Source: Leeia speluncae
GTDB lineage: Bacteria; Pseudomonadota; Gammaproteobacteria; Burkholderiales; Leeiaceae
DNA: 64,000 nucleotides
Direction: 5' to 3'
Assembly (NCBI RefSeq): GCF_020564625.1
Contig: NZ_JAJBZT010000004.1
Location: forward strand, 1-64,000
Under the pieces are notes generated by a model that worked only from the letters and a program-made list of their open reading frames with translations, was not told the DNA's origin and searched no databases. Shown here one piece after another: positions 1 to 9,300 of this stretch. Made by a program: the position numbers and the translations under genes. Each line of letters begins with the position of its first letter. The stretch's first letter is position 1.

Positions 1-254
1 CTCAGGCCCTCTGGCCTAGTCATTTGTTAGCTTCCCATGCTTGATATTTGCCCTAAATGGCGATTTCTTCGCCAAATTCTGGCCTGATGTACTTCTACAC
101 TCCTCAATATTCTCTTCTACGTACGTTACATCTCTCTTTGATTACATAGTTTACTGACCTATTGTTGAGGTACGTAGCGGTTCTAGATATTCTTTACGCT
201 TCTTCACGACCTCTTTTTTCTATCAAAACCTCCTCTTTTTATAATTGTTTCAAT

Positions 255-295
255 TGTTAATGCATTTTTATTTGTTTAGAAATTTGCCATTAACA
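255..295. promoter_or_regulatory. Inverted repeat TGTTAATG/CATTAACA upstream of frcB
   Basis: Eight-base arms TGTTAATG (255-262) and CATTAACA (288-295) are perfectly complementary across a 25-base gap. They lie about 110 bases before frcB. A two-site operator or a looped structure is possible. The role is inferred from position only. Confidence 0.3.
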
Positions 296-341
296 GTAAT
301 GCGGTTTCATGTACACACTTTCGGTGATAACGAAAAGTTAA

Positions 342-359
342 AACTTGGTGTACCGAGTT
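342..359. promoter_or_regulatory. Candidate operator palindrome upstream of frcB
   Basis: The 18-base sequence AACTTGGTGTACCGAGTT is an inverted repeat with seven of eight arm positions matching. It lies 45 bases before the frcB start codon. Sugar ABC operons are often controlled by LacI- or DeoR-type repressors that bind such palindromes, but no regulator gene is adjacent here. A weaker repeat TTTCG/CGAAA lies just before it at 319-335. Confidence 0.35.
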
Positions 360-404
360 ATGTTTTCTGCGGTAAGCAAGAACAAAAATCTTTAGGAGAC
401 TCTC

Positions 405-1400
405 ATGAAATTGCAAAAAACCATCCTTGCTGTAGCTTTATCTAGTGTTGCTGCTTCTGCTTTTGCTGCACAGCCAATCATTGGCCTGATTACCAAAACA
501 GAAACCAACCCATTCTTCGTGAAAATGAAAGAGGGTGCAGAGCAACAGGCTAAACAATTAGGTGCAAAACTATTAACTGCAGCAGGTAAAGCTGATGGTG
601 ATAATGCAGGGCAGGTAACTGCAATTGAGAATATGATTGCCGCCGGTGCAAAAACTATCTTGATTACCCCAAGTGATTCTAAAGCAATTGTTCCTGCAAT
701 TAAGAAAGCCCGTGAGCAGGGCGTAATGGTGATCGCACTAGATAGCCCAACTGATCCTGTTGATGCTGCTGATGCGCTATTTGCGACGGATAACTTTGCA
801 GCTGGCGTATTAATCGGTAAATACACAAAGGCGGCTAAAGGTACGCAAGGTCTTAAAATTGCAACACTAGACTTGTTCCCAGGCCACCCTGTTGGTATTG
901 CTCGACACAATGGTTTCTTAGCTGGTCTTGGCGTTCCTGGTGTTACCGCAAAAACAACAGATTTGGCAAAACCTGCGCAAGTTGTGTGTATGGGTGATAG
1001 TTACGGTGATCAAGCAAAAGGTCAGACTGTAATGGAAAACTGCCTACAGAAAAATCCTGACATCAATGTGGTTTATACCATCAATGAACCAGCTGCAGCG
1101 GGTGCTTACAAAGCGCTAAAAGCAGTTGGCAGAGAAAAAGAAGTGTTAATTGTTTCTGTTGATGGTGGTTGTGATGGTGTGAAAAACCTGAAAGACGGTG
1201 TGATTGCCGCAACTTCACAACAATACCCTTTAAAAATGGCTGCATATGGCGTGAAGGCTGGTGTTAATTACGCTAAGACAGGCAAAAAAGTTTCTGGTTA
1301 TGTCGATACTGGCGTGACTTTGATTGCCGGTAAAAAACTAGCTGGAGTGGATTCTAAAGATGCTGCATTTGGTCTTGGCGCATGCTGGGGCAATAAATAA
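405..1400 (+). CDS. frcB: Sugar ABC transporter substrate-binding protein (FrcB-like)
   Basis: This is the periplasmic sugar-binding component of a ribose/fructose-class ABC importer. The 331-residue protein has a Sec signal peptide of about 21 residues ending SAFA, then a two-lobed periplasmic binding protein type 1 fold with the family's usual features (GLITKTETNPFF near the mature start, AGAKTILITPSD, VIALDSP, CDGVKNLKDG). The start is set by AGGAGA six bases upstream. It leads an operon with the permease and ATPase genes and a FucU-family gene. Fructose is the likely ligand by similarity to FrcB, but ligand choice within this family is hard to read from sequence. The downstream mutarotase gene leaves room for another sugar that exists in pyranose and furanose forms. 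Confidence 0.85.
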   Translation: MKLQKTILAVALSSVAASAFAAQPIIGLITKTETNPFFVKMKEGAEQQAKQLGAKLLTAAGKADGDNAGQVTAIENMIAAGAKTILITPSDSKAIVPAIKKAREQGVMVIALDSPTDPVDAADALFATDNFAAGVLIGKYTKAAKGTQGLKIATLDLFPGHPVGIARHNGFLAGLGVPGVTAKTTDLAKPAQVVCMGDSYGDQAKGQTVMENCLQKNPDINVVYTINEPAAAGAYKALKAVGREKEVLIVSVDGGCDGVKNLKDGVIAATSQQYPLKMAAYGVKAGVNYAKTGKKVSGYVDTGVTLIAGKKLAGVDSKDAAFGLGACWGNK

Positions 1401-1420
1401 TTTGTTCTTGTAGCAATGAG

Positions 1421-1442
1421 GAAGGGGGCTGATGTTCCCTTC
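1421..1442 (+). terminator. Intercistronic hairpin between frcB and frcC
   Basis: GAAGGG (1421-1426) pairs with CCCTTC (1437-1442) and is followed by a pyrimidine-rich TTCTTATT. It lies in the gap after the binding-protein gene. Such hairpins commonly attenuate transcription or protect the upstream message, so that binding protein is made in excess of permease. Moderate stem, no long U-run. Confidence 0.4.
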
Positions 1443-1493
1443 TTCTTATTAATGAGACGGTGTTATGTGTACTGTCTGCAGAGGTAGGTAAAA

Positions 1494-2450
1494 ATGAAAA
1501 AAACATTCCACCAAATAGCCACAATTCCGGGGGCTGGTGCATTTTTGGCCCTTGTCTTGGCTTGTACTTTCTTCTCTTTTCAAAGTGACCGATTCCTATC
1601 CGGTCAGAATTTTTCTTTAATATTGCAGCAAGTCATGGTGGTTGGTGTGATGGCAATTGGCCAAACACTGATCATTCTGACGGCTGGTATTGATTTGTCT
1701 TGCGGCATGGTGATGGCGCTAAGTTCGATCATCATGACCAAATTCTTTGATAGTTACGGCTTGAATCCATATGTTTCTATTTTATGTGGTTTAGCGGTTT
1801 CAATGGCGTTTGGCTGGTTAAATGGCATGCTGGTCACCCGCATTAAGTTGCCTCCTTTTATTGTGACATTGGGCACGATGAATATTGCGTTTGCGATTAC
1901 ACAAATTTATTCCGGCGCACAGACGGTGACGAATGTTCCAGAACAGATGACTTACTTTGGGAATACGTTTCATTTGGGTTCTACCACCTTGGCGTATGGC
2001 ACGATCTTGTTATTGGGACTGTATGCATTTACTTGGTGGTTCTTGCGTGATACTGCGAAAGGTCGCCATGTATACGCGGTAGGTAATAGCCCAGAGGCTG
2101 CTCGTTTAACCGGTATTCGCACTGATCGCGTATTGGTGTGGGTGTATGTGATTGCGGGTCTTTTCTATGGCATTGCTGCGATCTTATCTGTTGCACGTAC
2201 AGGGGTGGGTGATCCTCAAGCTGGTCAAACAGATAATTTAGATAGTATTACCGCTGTAGTGCTTGGTGGTACGAGCTTGTTCGGTGGCCGTGGTGTCGTT
2301 CTGGGTACTTTGATTGGCGCTGTGATTGTCGGTGTCTTCCGAAACGGTCTGACGCTAATGGGGGTCGCATCAGTATTCCAAATTCTAGTTACTGGTATTT
2401 TGGTCATTTTGGCAGTAGCGACTGACCAAATGTCACGCAAGCGGGGTTAA
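1494..2450 (+). CDS. frcC: Sugar ABC transporter permease (FrcC-like)
   Basis: Inner-membrane permease of the BPD_transp_2 (RbsC/FrcC/XylH) family, 318 residues with about eight to ten hydrophobic segments. The typical segment GIDLSCGMVMALSS and the loop VVLGGTSLFGGRGVVLGT near the C-terminus mark this family. A GAGGTAGG ribosome binding site precedes the ATG. The gene follows frcB after a hairpin-containing gap of 93 bases, and the ATPase gene starts two bases after its stop. It would form the homodimeric channel for the sugar delivered by FrcB. Confidence 0.88.
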   Translation: MKKTFHQIATIPGAGAFLALVLACTFFSFQSDRFLSGQNFSLILQQVMVVGVMAIGQTLIILTAGIDLSCGMVMALSSIIMTKFFDSYGLNPYVSILCGLAVSMAFGWLNGMLVTRIKLPPFIVTLGTMNIAFAITQIYSGAQTVTNVPEQMTYFGNTFHLGSTTLAYGTILLLGLYAFTWWFLRDTAKGRHVYAVGNSPEAARLTGIRTDRVLVWVYVIAGLFYGIAAILSVARTGVGDPQAGQTDNLDSITAVVLGGTSLFGGRGVVLGTLIGAVIVGVFRNGLTLMGVASVFQILVTGILVILAVATDQMSRKRG

Positions 2451-2452
2451 TC

Positions 2453-3259
2453 ATGAGTCACATTGAATTGAATTCTTCTACACCGCTTGTTCTACAAGCT
2501 AAAGGGTTGGTAAAGCGTTATGGCCATGTTACGGCTTTAGATGGAGTGGATCTAGAGCTGCGCCAAGGAGAAATTCTAGCGGTAATTGGTGATAATGGCG
2601 CGGGTAAATCATCCTTAATTAAAGCTTTATCAGGTGCGATTGTGCCTGATGAGGGTGAGATTTTGTTAGATGGTAAGCCTGTAAACTTTAGAAGTCCGAT
2701 TGATGCGCGCCAACAAGGTATTGAAACGGTGTATCAGGATCTTGCGGTTGCACCATCGATGACGATTGCTGAAAACTTGTTCTTGGGCCGTGAAATTATC
2801 AAGCCAGGCGTATTTGGTAAGTTATTTAATGTGCTAGATAAAAAGCGCATGCTTGAAGATGCCATTTCTCACATGCAGGACCTGAAAATAGGTATTCGTT
2901 CGATGAAGCAAGCAGTGGAAACACTCTCTGGTGGCCAACGCCAAGGCGTTGCGGTTGCTCGTAGTGCTGCGTTTGCACGTCATGTGGTGATTATGGACGA
3001 GCCAACGGCAGCCCTTGGAGTAAAAGAGGGCAACATGGTGCTTGAGTTGATTCGTCGTGTGCGTGACAAAGGTTTGCCGGTTATCTTGATTAGCCATAAT
3101 ATGCCGCATGTGTTTGAAATTGCAGATCGTATTCACATTCAGCGTTTAGGACGTCGTGCTGCGGTGGTTAACCCTAAACATATTTCCATGTCTGATGCCG
3201 TTGCTGTGATGACTGGCGCGATGAAAGCGGAAGATTTGGGGAGCGAAGCGCATGCTTAA
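2453..3259 (+). CDS. frcA: Sugar ABC transporter ATP-binding protein (FrcA-like)
   Basis: Cytoplasmic ATPase of the importer, 268 residues. It carries one nucleotide-binding domain, unlike the two-domain RbsA/XylG proteins of about 500 residues; single-domain size is typical of FrcA. Walker A is GDNGAGKS (about residues 46-53), the signature is LSGGQRQ (about 158), Walker B is VVIMDEP (about 180) and the switch histidine lies in LISHNMP. It starts two bases after frcC and overlaps the following FucU-family gene by eight bases, so the two are probably translationally coupled. Confidence 0.88.
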   Translation: MSHIELNSSTPLVLQAKGLVKRYGHVTALDGVDLELRQGEILAVIGDNGAGKSSLIKALSGAIVPDEGEILLDGKPVNFRSPIDARQQGIETVYQDLAVAPSMTIAENLFLGREIIKPGVFGKLFNVLDKKRMLEDAISHMQDLKIGIRSMKQAVETLSGGQRQGVAVARSAAFARHVVIMDEPTAALGVKEGNMVLELIRRVRDKGLPVILISHNMPHVFEIADRIHIQRLGRRAAVVNPKHISMSDAVAVMTGAMKAEDLGSEAHA

Positions 3260-3695
3260 GGGAATCGATCCTTTACTTTCACCAGAGTTGCTTTCTGTGT
3301 TACGAGCAATGGGGCATGGGGATGAAGTTGTCGTCGTTGACGCAAACTTTACAGCCGCTAGATTGGCAAATGGTCGCCCTGTTATCCGTTTAGATGGCAT
3401 TGATTTGGGTCGAGCTTGCGAAGCAATCTTGTCTGTACTTGCGCTAGACGCCGCAGTTGAGTGTCCAATTTCCTATATGAAGGTTTGTAATACACCGGAC
3501 GGTTATGTGTCTTCTGTACAAGAGGAAGTGATCAATATGGTGGTTGCAGAGGGCTATGCAACAGCTGAACAATGCGAAGCTTTGGAGCGATTTGCATTCT
3601 ATGATCGGGTTGCGGATAGCCAAGTCTGCGCAATTGTTCAGACAGGTGAACGCCGCACATATGCTAATTTTATCTTCAAAAAAGGTGTTATCTAA
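3252..3695 (+). CDS. fucU: RbsD/FucU-family sugar mutarotase
   Basis: A 147-residue protein of the RbsD/FucU family, which interconverts anomers or ring forms of sugars after import. The N-terminus MLKGIDPLLSPELLSVLRAM, the MGHGDEVVVVDANF segment with its catalytic histidine, the RFAFYDR segment and the C-terminal GERRTYANFIFKKGV follow the E. coli FucU pattern closely. It overlaps the frcA end by eight bases and is the last gene before a strong terminator. FucU itself acts on L-fucose, while RbsD acts on ribose. Here the partner is a fructose-like importer, so the physiological sugar is uncertain and the symbol denotes family only. Confidence 0.8.
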   Translation: MLKGIDPLLSPELLSVLRAMGHGDEVVVVDANFTAARLANGRPVIRLDGIDLGRACEAILSVLALDAAVECPISYMKVCNTPDGYVSSVQEEVINMVVAEGYATAEQCEALERFAFYDRVADSQVCAIVQTGERRTYANFIFKKGVI

Positions 3696-3720
3696 CACGT
3701 TCGCTGAGATAGGTGGCAAT

Positions 3721-3756
3721 AAAAAACCGCTCTAATTTTGGAGCGGTTTTTTTTAT
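3721..3756 (+). terminator. Rho-independent terminator after the frc operon
   Basis: The arms AAAACCGCTC (3723-3732) and GAGCGGTTTT (3741-3750) pair perfectly around an eight-base loop and are followed by a T-run. The A-run on the other side means it could also serve the convergent kinase gene. Confidence 0.88.
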
Positions 3757-3775
3757 TCGTAGATCAAGCGTCAGT

Positions 3776-5623
3776 CTAATTGGGAACAAAAGGGCTTTCT
3801 TTGTGCTGCCAGTTAACGATGGTACTTTTAAGATGTTCAAATGTAATAGGTTTGCTTAAGAAGTCATCCATTCCGGCATTTAGGCATCGTTCACGGTCAC
3901 CTTCCATACTATTTGCTGTTAGTGCGATCACTGGTGTTTTTAGCTTCAACTCTCTTAAGTGTTGGGTTGCTTCAAAGCCATCCATCTCTGGCATTTGGCA
4001 ATCCATAAAAATTAAATCAAATGGAGTAGCGGTTGCGACCGAAATAGCTTCTTTTCCATTTGACGCAATTTCTGGAGTAACGCCCATCTTTTGCAGCATC
4101 TTTTTGATGACTAGCTGATTGACTAAGTTATCTTCAACGACCAGTATCCTAATGTCTGTAGAAGCGGCTTCAACGTTCAAGTTTTGCTGAGTGGCGATAT
4201 CTTCCATTACCATGATGGGGAGATGCAGTTCAAAGATAAACGTTGAGCCCACGCCTATTTCACTCACACAGTTAACATCTCCCTGCATGAGCCTTGCTAA
4301 TCGACGGCTGATGGCTAGACCAAGCCCGGTCCCCCCAAACCGTCTACTCATGGAGCTGTCTGCTTGAGTGAATTTGTCAAATAGAGTGGGAACCATATCT
4401 GCTGCAATACCGATACCCGAATCTTGAATTTCGATTTTCAGCTTATACATTCCCTCTTGATCACTAGGATGCCCTGATGCACGAACCAATACACCCCCTT
4501 GCTCTGTGAACTTGAGCGCGTTACTCAGTAGGTTGAGGATGACTTGGCGAATTCTAGACATATCACCCACGAAACTCGTTGCTAATTCATGTGGGTATGC
4601 AAATTCAAGGCGGAGCTGTTTCTCTTTTGCTTGAGGGACTAAGAGTTCAATACACTCATGTATGGACTGCTTGAGATTGAATGGGATATTTTCAAGCGCT
4701 AATTTACCGGCTTCAATTTTTGAGAAGTCTAAAATATCATTAATGATAACTAGTAGTGCTTTCCCTGAATTCAGGATGGTTTGTGTGTATTCAATCTGTT
4801 CTGGTTCTTGTTCGGTGTGTTGCATTAACTGTGCCATACCGAGAATACCATTCATCGGAGTACGAATTTCATGGCTCATTGTCGCAAGAAAGTCGCTTTT
4901 GGCTTTTGCCGCAGCCTCTGCATCATTTTTCGCTTGAATTAACGCTTGTTCTGCCGCGAGACGTTCGCTGATATCTCGCATGGTCGTTGAGTAATACTCA
5001 GGAAATCCGTTTTCTCCGAGATGAGCAATGACTACTTGAGAGACGCTAATAACATCCCCCGTTCGATTCATGATCGCCGTTTCTCCAGACCACGCTTTAG
5101 ACATAAAAGCCTGAGGGATGGCTTCATTCATTACCTTATCGACAACGCTAGCTGGAATGAGTGTCGAAAGCGTTAAATCAGATAGATCATCGCTTGGTAA
5201 ATAGCCCAGCATTGTTCGACCTGCAGGGTTGATATACGTGATGGTGCCATCTAAAGAAAAGGTGGCAATAAAGTCGGTCGTGGTTTCTATGATAGATCGT
5301 TGTATGCGACTCATTAAGGCCGTATTCTCTACGCCGTCTAATTCAGGTGTGGAATTCGCCACGGTAGATGAGGGCTCAATTGTTTCTGTTGGGCTGGGCG
5401 ATAAATCTACTTCCCACAGGTCTAGACTCTCGGACAAGTTTTGAGGTGAACTAGTGCTAATATTAGACTGCTGTCTGAATACGAGAATGAACAGGCATGC
5501 TATTGAGATGACTAATCCAAGGATTGGGGAAAACAGAAAGCAAGCAATAGAGGCGCTTACTGCAACCCAAAGGGCAGGATGTTTTAAGCTGCGTAAAAGT
5601 GGATTAGCGCTTATTGTCGGCAT
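3776..5623 (-). CDS. Hybrid sensor histidine kinase (PAS-HisKA-HATPase-REC)
   Basis: A 615-residue membrane-bound hybrid kinase. Two hydrophobic segments occupy about residues 17-50 with almost no periplasmic loop. A PAS domain spans about 105-220, a short coiled linker follows, then HisKA with phospho-acceptor His251 (MSHEIRTPMNG), an N-box (NLLSNALKF, about 364), G1 DSGIGI and G2 GGTGLGL. A receiver domain at about 491-605 has acceptor Asp541 (DCQMPEMDG). There is no HPt domain, so a separate phosphotransfer protein is needed. No partner regulator is adjacent. With no periplasmic sensor domain, the signal is probably cytoplasmic or within the membrane. Function otherwise unknown. Confidence 0.85.
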   Translation of the reverse strand: MPTISANPLLRSLKHPALWVAVSASIACFLFSPILGLVISIACLFILVFRQQSNISTSSPQNLSESLDLWEVDLSPSPTETIEPSSTVANSTPELDGVENTALMSRIQRSIIETTTDFIATFSLDGTITYINPAGRTMLGYLPSDDLSDLTLSTLIPASVVDKVMNEAIPQAFMSKAWSGETAIMNRTGDVISVSQVVIAHLGENGFPEYYSTTMRDISERLAAEQALIQAKNDAEAAAKAKSDFLATMSHEIRTPMNGILGMAQLMQHTEQEPEQIEYTQTILNSGKALLVIINDILDFSKIEAGKLALENIPFNLKQSIHECIELLVPQAKEKQLRLEFAYPHELATSFVGDMSRIRQVILNLLSNALKFTEQGGVLVRASGHPSDQEGMYKLKIEIQDSGIGIAADMVPTLFDKFTQADSSMSRRFGGTGLGLAISRRLARLMQGDVNCVSEIGVGSTFIFELHLPIMVMEDIATQQNLNVEAASTDIRILVVEDNLVNQLVIKKMLQKMGVTPEIASNGKEAISVATATPFDLIFMDCQMPEMDGFEATQHLRELKLKTPVIALTANSMEGDRERCLNAGMDDFLSKPITFEHLKSTIVNWQHKESPFVPN

Positions 5624-5806
5624 GGCATGTGTTTAAGTAGGTCCAAAGTGAACTAAAACAATCTTAAAATGTTAAGCCTACTCTCATTCTTGATCCAAAA
5701 TATTGATTTGTCTACTTAAACCGGCTTATTTTGGAAAATCAGGACGATAAAAATACTGCGTGCTTGCTCTCCTCCCTACTGATGTTCGTAAAAAGAATTA
5801 AACCAA

Positions 5807-6211
5807 ATGTTTGTTGCTATCTTGTTGCTGTTTCTAAGTAGTTTTTTGTCTGCAACTGTATTGCCTGGTAATTCTGAAATTGCCTTAGGGGTATTTATTG
5901 CTAAATGGCCAACGGCATGGGTGGTTGCGTTTATTGTTGCTAGTGTAGGTAACACAATGGGAGGGATGACGTCTTGGTGGTTGGGACGATTCATCGATTC
6001 GTCAAAAGTAAAACCAAAACTAATTATCCAATTTCAACGCTTTGGCATCTGGCTGCTATTGTTCTCTTGGGTGCCCATTATTGGCGATGCGTTGTGTGTG
6101 GCTGCCGGCTGGATGAGAACAGCGATTCTTCCAACGATCATATTTTTGTTAGTTGGCAAAGCAATTCGATATTTGCTTGTCATTTATGCTGTCCACTCTA
6201 TCTATTTATGA
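5807..6211 (+). CDS. YqaA-family (DedA-superfamily) inner-membrane protein
   Basis: A 134-residue hydrophobic protein with about four membrane segments. It shows the SNARE-assoc/VTT pattern of YqaA proteins: LPGNSEIALG near the N-terminus, then ASVGNTMGGMTSWWLGRF, and a FSWVPIIGDALCVAAGW segment in the C-terminal half. DedA-superfamily proteins are linked to lipid-carrier flipping and membrane homeostasis, but the role of YqaA itself is not settled. The ribosome binding site is weak, yet the ATG at 5807 gives the usual N-terminus. It stands alone between the kinase gene (divergent) and the large oxidoreductase. Confidence 0.75.
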   Translation: MFVAILLLFLSSFLSATVLPGNSEIALGVFIAKWPTAWVVAFIVASVGNTMGGMTSWWLGRFIDSSKVKPKLIIQFQRFGIWLLLFSWVPIIGDALCVAAGWMRTAILPTIIFLLVGKAIRYLLVIYAVHSIYL

Positions 6212-6365
6212 GTGAAATTCATCATCATTATTAGCAGATAACCCTATGAAAACTAGGGTATTTCTATGGTTAATTTGCCAAAAAAGTGCTTGTCAAGCCT
6301 AGGCAAAACATCCATAACATAGCAAAATACGACTATAAATTTTCTAAATCCGCCTTGGCTTTATC

Positions 6366-9300
6366 ATGACCGCTCGTTTGCGCGAAATCCCCTACAACTA
6401 TACTTCTTTTTCTGACCGTGAAATTGTGATCCGCCTACTTGGCGAACCCATGTGGGATATGCTCAATTCACTCCGTTCTGAACGTAAAACAGGACGCTCT
6501 GCCCGGATGCTTTTCGAAGTGCTGGGTGATATTTGGGTTGTGGATCGTAACCCATACCTTCAAGACGATTTGCTAGATAACAGCAAGCGACTGCAAGCAT
6601 TGATTGATGCGATGTACCATCGACTCAATGAGATTGATAAGCGTAATACAGATGGTGCACCGCTGGATCAAGTGGAAAAGGTCTCGCAGTTAGTCGTCGC
6701 TGGTCGTGACGCTGTTAAACGTTTTGCTAGCAACTTTGAAGAAACTCGTGAACTTAGAAAACAGATTCTTCGCCGCTTATCAGGCATTACTCGTAAAGAC
6801 AGTATTTGTTTTGATGGCTTGGCTAGAGTCAGCCATGTTACCGATGCGACTGACTGGCGTGTGGAGTATCCGTTTGTTGTGATCTCTCCTGATTCGGAAG
6901 CCGAAGTTGCGCCTCTGGTCAGAGCCTGTATTGAATTAGGTTTGACGCTGATTCCTCGTGGCGGTGGTACTGGGTACACCGGTGGTGCGGTGCCTTTGAC
7001 CAGAATGAGTGCCGTTATTAACACCGAGAAATTAGATACGCTAGGTGAAATTGAGCGCATCGTTCTGCCGAGTCACCAAATCGAAACGGCGACAATTCGT
7101 GCGGGCGCGGGCGTTGTGACTCGTCGAGTCGCCGATGCGGCAGATGGCGCAGGGCTGGTTTTTGCTGTTGACCCAACTTCAATTGATGCATCCTGTATTG
7201 GTGGCAATGTTGCGATGAATGCGGGTGGCAAAAAAGCGGTTATCTGGGGGACAGCTCTTGATAACTTAGCTTGGTGGCGCATGGTCGATGTGAATGGCCG
7301 TTGGATGGAGATTACTCGCTTAGACCATAACCTAAGCAAAATTCACGATGCTGAATCTGCTAGCTTTAAAGTTACCCGCTTTGGTGATGACGATAAGTCG
7401 ATCGTCAGCGAAGAAGTGCTGACAATTCCTGGTCGTACATTCCGAAAAGTTGGCTTGGGTAAAGATGTAACCGATAAGTTCTTAGCGGGTCTACCGGGCA
7501 TTCAAAAAGAAGGCTGTGACGGCTTAATTACCGCCGCTCGATTTGTCTTACACCGTATGCCTAGCTATATTCGAACCGTGTGTTTAGAGTTCTTTGGTGA
7601 AGTCAGCCGTGCAACGCCCGCAATTGTTGAAATTAAAAACTATTTAGATCAGCACCCTGACGTCCAGTTAGCAGGTTTAGAGCACTTGGACTGGCGCTAT
7701 GTGCGTGCGGTGGGTTACGCGACGAAAGCGAAAAGTCGTGGTCGCCCGAAAATGGTGTTGATCGCCGATATTGTTTCCGATAACGAAAATGCGGTCGGTG
7801 AGGCTAGCTCGCAAGTGGTGCGGTTTGCCAATGCACGTGGTGGTGAAGGTTTTATTGCCGTTTCTGCTGAAACGCGTAAGAAGTTCTGGCTAGACCGGGC
7901 GAGAACAGCGGCGATTGCAAAACATACCAACGCGTTTAAGATTAACGAAGATGTAGTGATTCCACTTGATCGTTTGGGCGATTATTCGGATGGTATCGAG
8001 CGGATCAATATTGAACTGTCGATTGAAAATAAACTCGAGTTTATTGGCAAGTTAAAAGACTTTTTCCTCAGCGGCAATTTACCGCTAGACGAAGGCGATT
8101 CACAAGTTAGCCACGAAGAGTTGATTGGTGAGCGCAGAGAAGAGGCATTGTCATTGATTTCCAACGTGGAAAGCCGCTGGCAATGGATTCTGGACCATCT
8201 CGATTCTCCATTTGAAGCATTCACCGCTAAGTTTGAAGGTTTCACATTAGAGCGTGCCTTATTAAACGATGAGTCTACGCCGCAAAGCTTATTCCATGCA
8301 TTGCGTGACTTTATCCTGCGTGTCAGCTGGAAGAAAGAGCTGCAGACGGATCTGCACGCCATGTTTGATGGCCGAACAGATAAACCGATTGCAGATGGTG
8401 TCGCCAAACTGCATCAGCAGGTGTTACGTGGTCGCGTATTCGTTGCGCTACATATGCATGCTGGCGATGGTAATGTACATACCAACCTTCCGGTAAACTC
8501 GGATAACTATGCGATGCTACAGCGTGCGCATAAAGCAGTTGCTCGTATTATGGAGTTGGCGCGAGGCTTAAATGGTGTAATTTCTGGCGAGCATGGTATT
8601 GGGATTACCAAATACGAATTCTTGCATGAAGAGGAAATCAAGCCATTCATCGACTATAAGCAGCGTATCGACCCGAATGGCCACTTCAATAAAGGAAAGT
8701 TGCTTCCAGGTTCAGATCTGCGTAACGCGTATACACCATCTTTCAACCTGTTAGGGGCAGAATCGCTGATTCTTGAAGCCTCAGAGATTGGCAATATCTC
8801 TGATATGGTGAAAGAGTGTTTGCGTTGTGGTAAATGTAAGCCTGTTTGTGCGACACATGTACCGAGAGCTAACTTACTTTATTCTCCACGCAATAAAATC
8901 CTTGGCGTTGGTTTGTTAACCGAAGCCTTCTTGTATGAAGAGCAAACACGCCGTGGTATTTCATTCCGACACTTTGATGAGTTGAGCGATGTTGCGGACC
9001 ACTGTACGGTTTGTCACAAGTGTGTGAATCCATGTCCGGTGAAAATTGACTTTGGCGATGTGACCGTCGCGATGCGCAACTTCTTACGAGCCGAAGGGAA
9101 GAAAAAATTTAACCCGGGTACTGCATTAGGCATGGCGTTCTTGACGGCAAAAGATCCCGCGACCATCAAGATGTTGCGTGGTGGGTTAGTCGGTACCGCG
9201 TACAAGGTTCAACGTCTAGCGCATAAAGTGGGTAAGAAGATTGGTGTGGTGCAAACGCAGACGGAAGCACCGCCATCTTCTGTGGGTAAACCATCGATCA

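Larger units (their letters stand above)
1..404. other. Non-coding leader upstream of frcB
   Basis: This AT-rich stretch holds no gene that I can support. A short reading frame at 245-445 runs into the frcB start and has no family features. The region does hold two inverted repeats that could be operators (255-295 and 342-359) and a TATAAT-like hexamer at 240-245 without a convincing -35 box. The frcB ribosome binding site AGGAGA lies near 394. Nothing is recognised in bases 1-230, which may be the tail of an intergenic region whose other side is outside the window. Confidence 0.6.

Noticed and set aside
245-445. Small plus-strand reading frame ahead of frcB
   Set aside because: It overlaps the well-supported frcB start in another frame, has no ribosome binding site and no recognisable protein features.
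392-910. 172-residue minus-strand reading frame under frcB
   Set aside because: It is fully antisense to the frcB coding region, and its composition is that of a shadow frame.
6241-6259. ACCCTA/TAGGGT hairpin after the YqaA gene as a terminator
   Set aside because: The stem is six bases and the following sequence ATTTCTATGG is not a T-run, so it is too weak to call.
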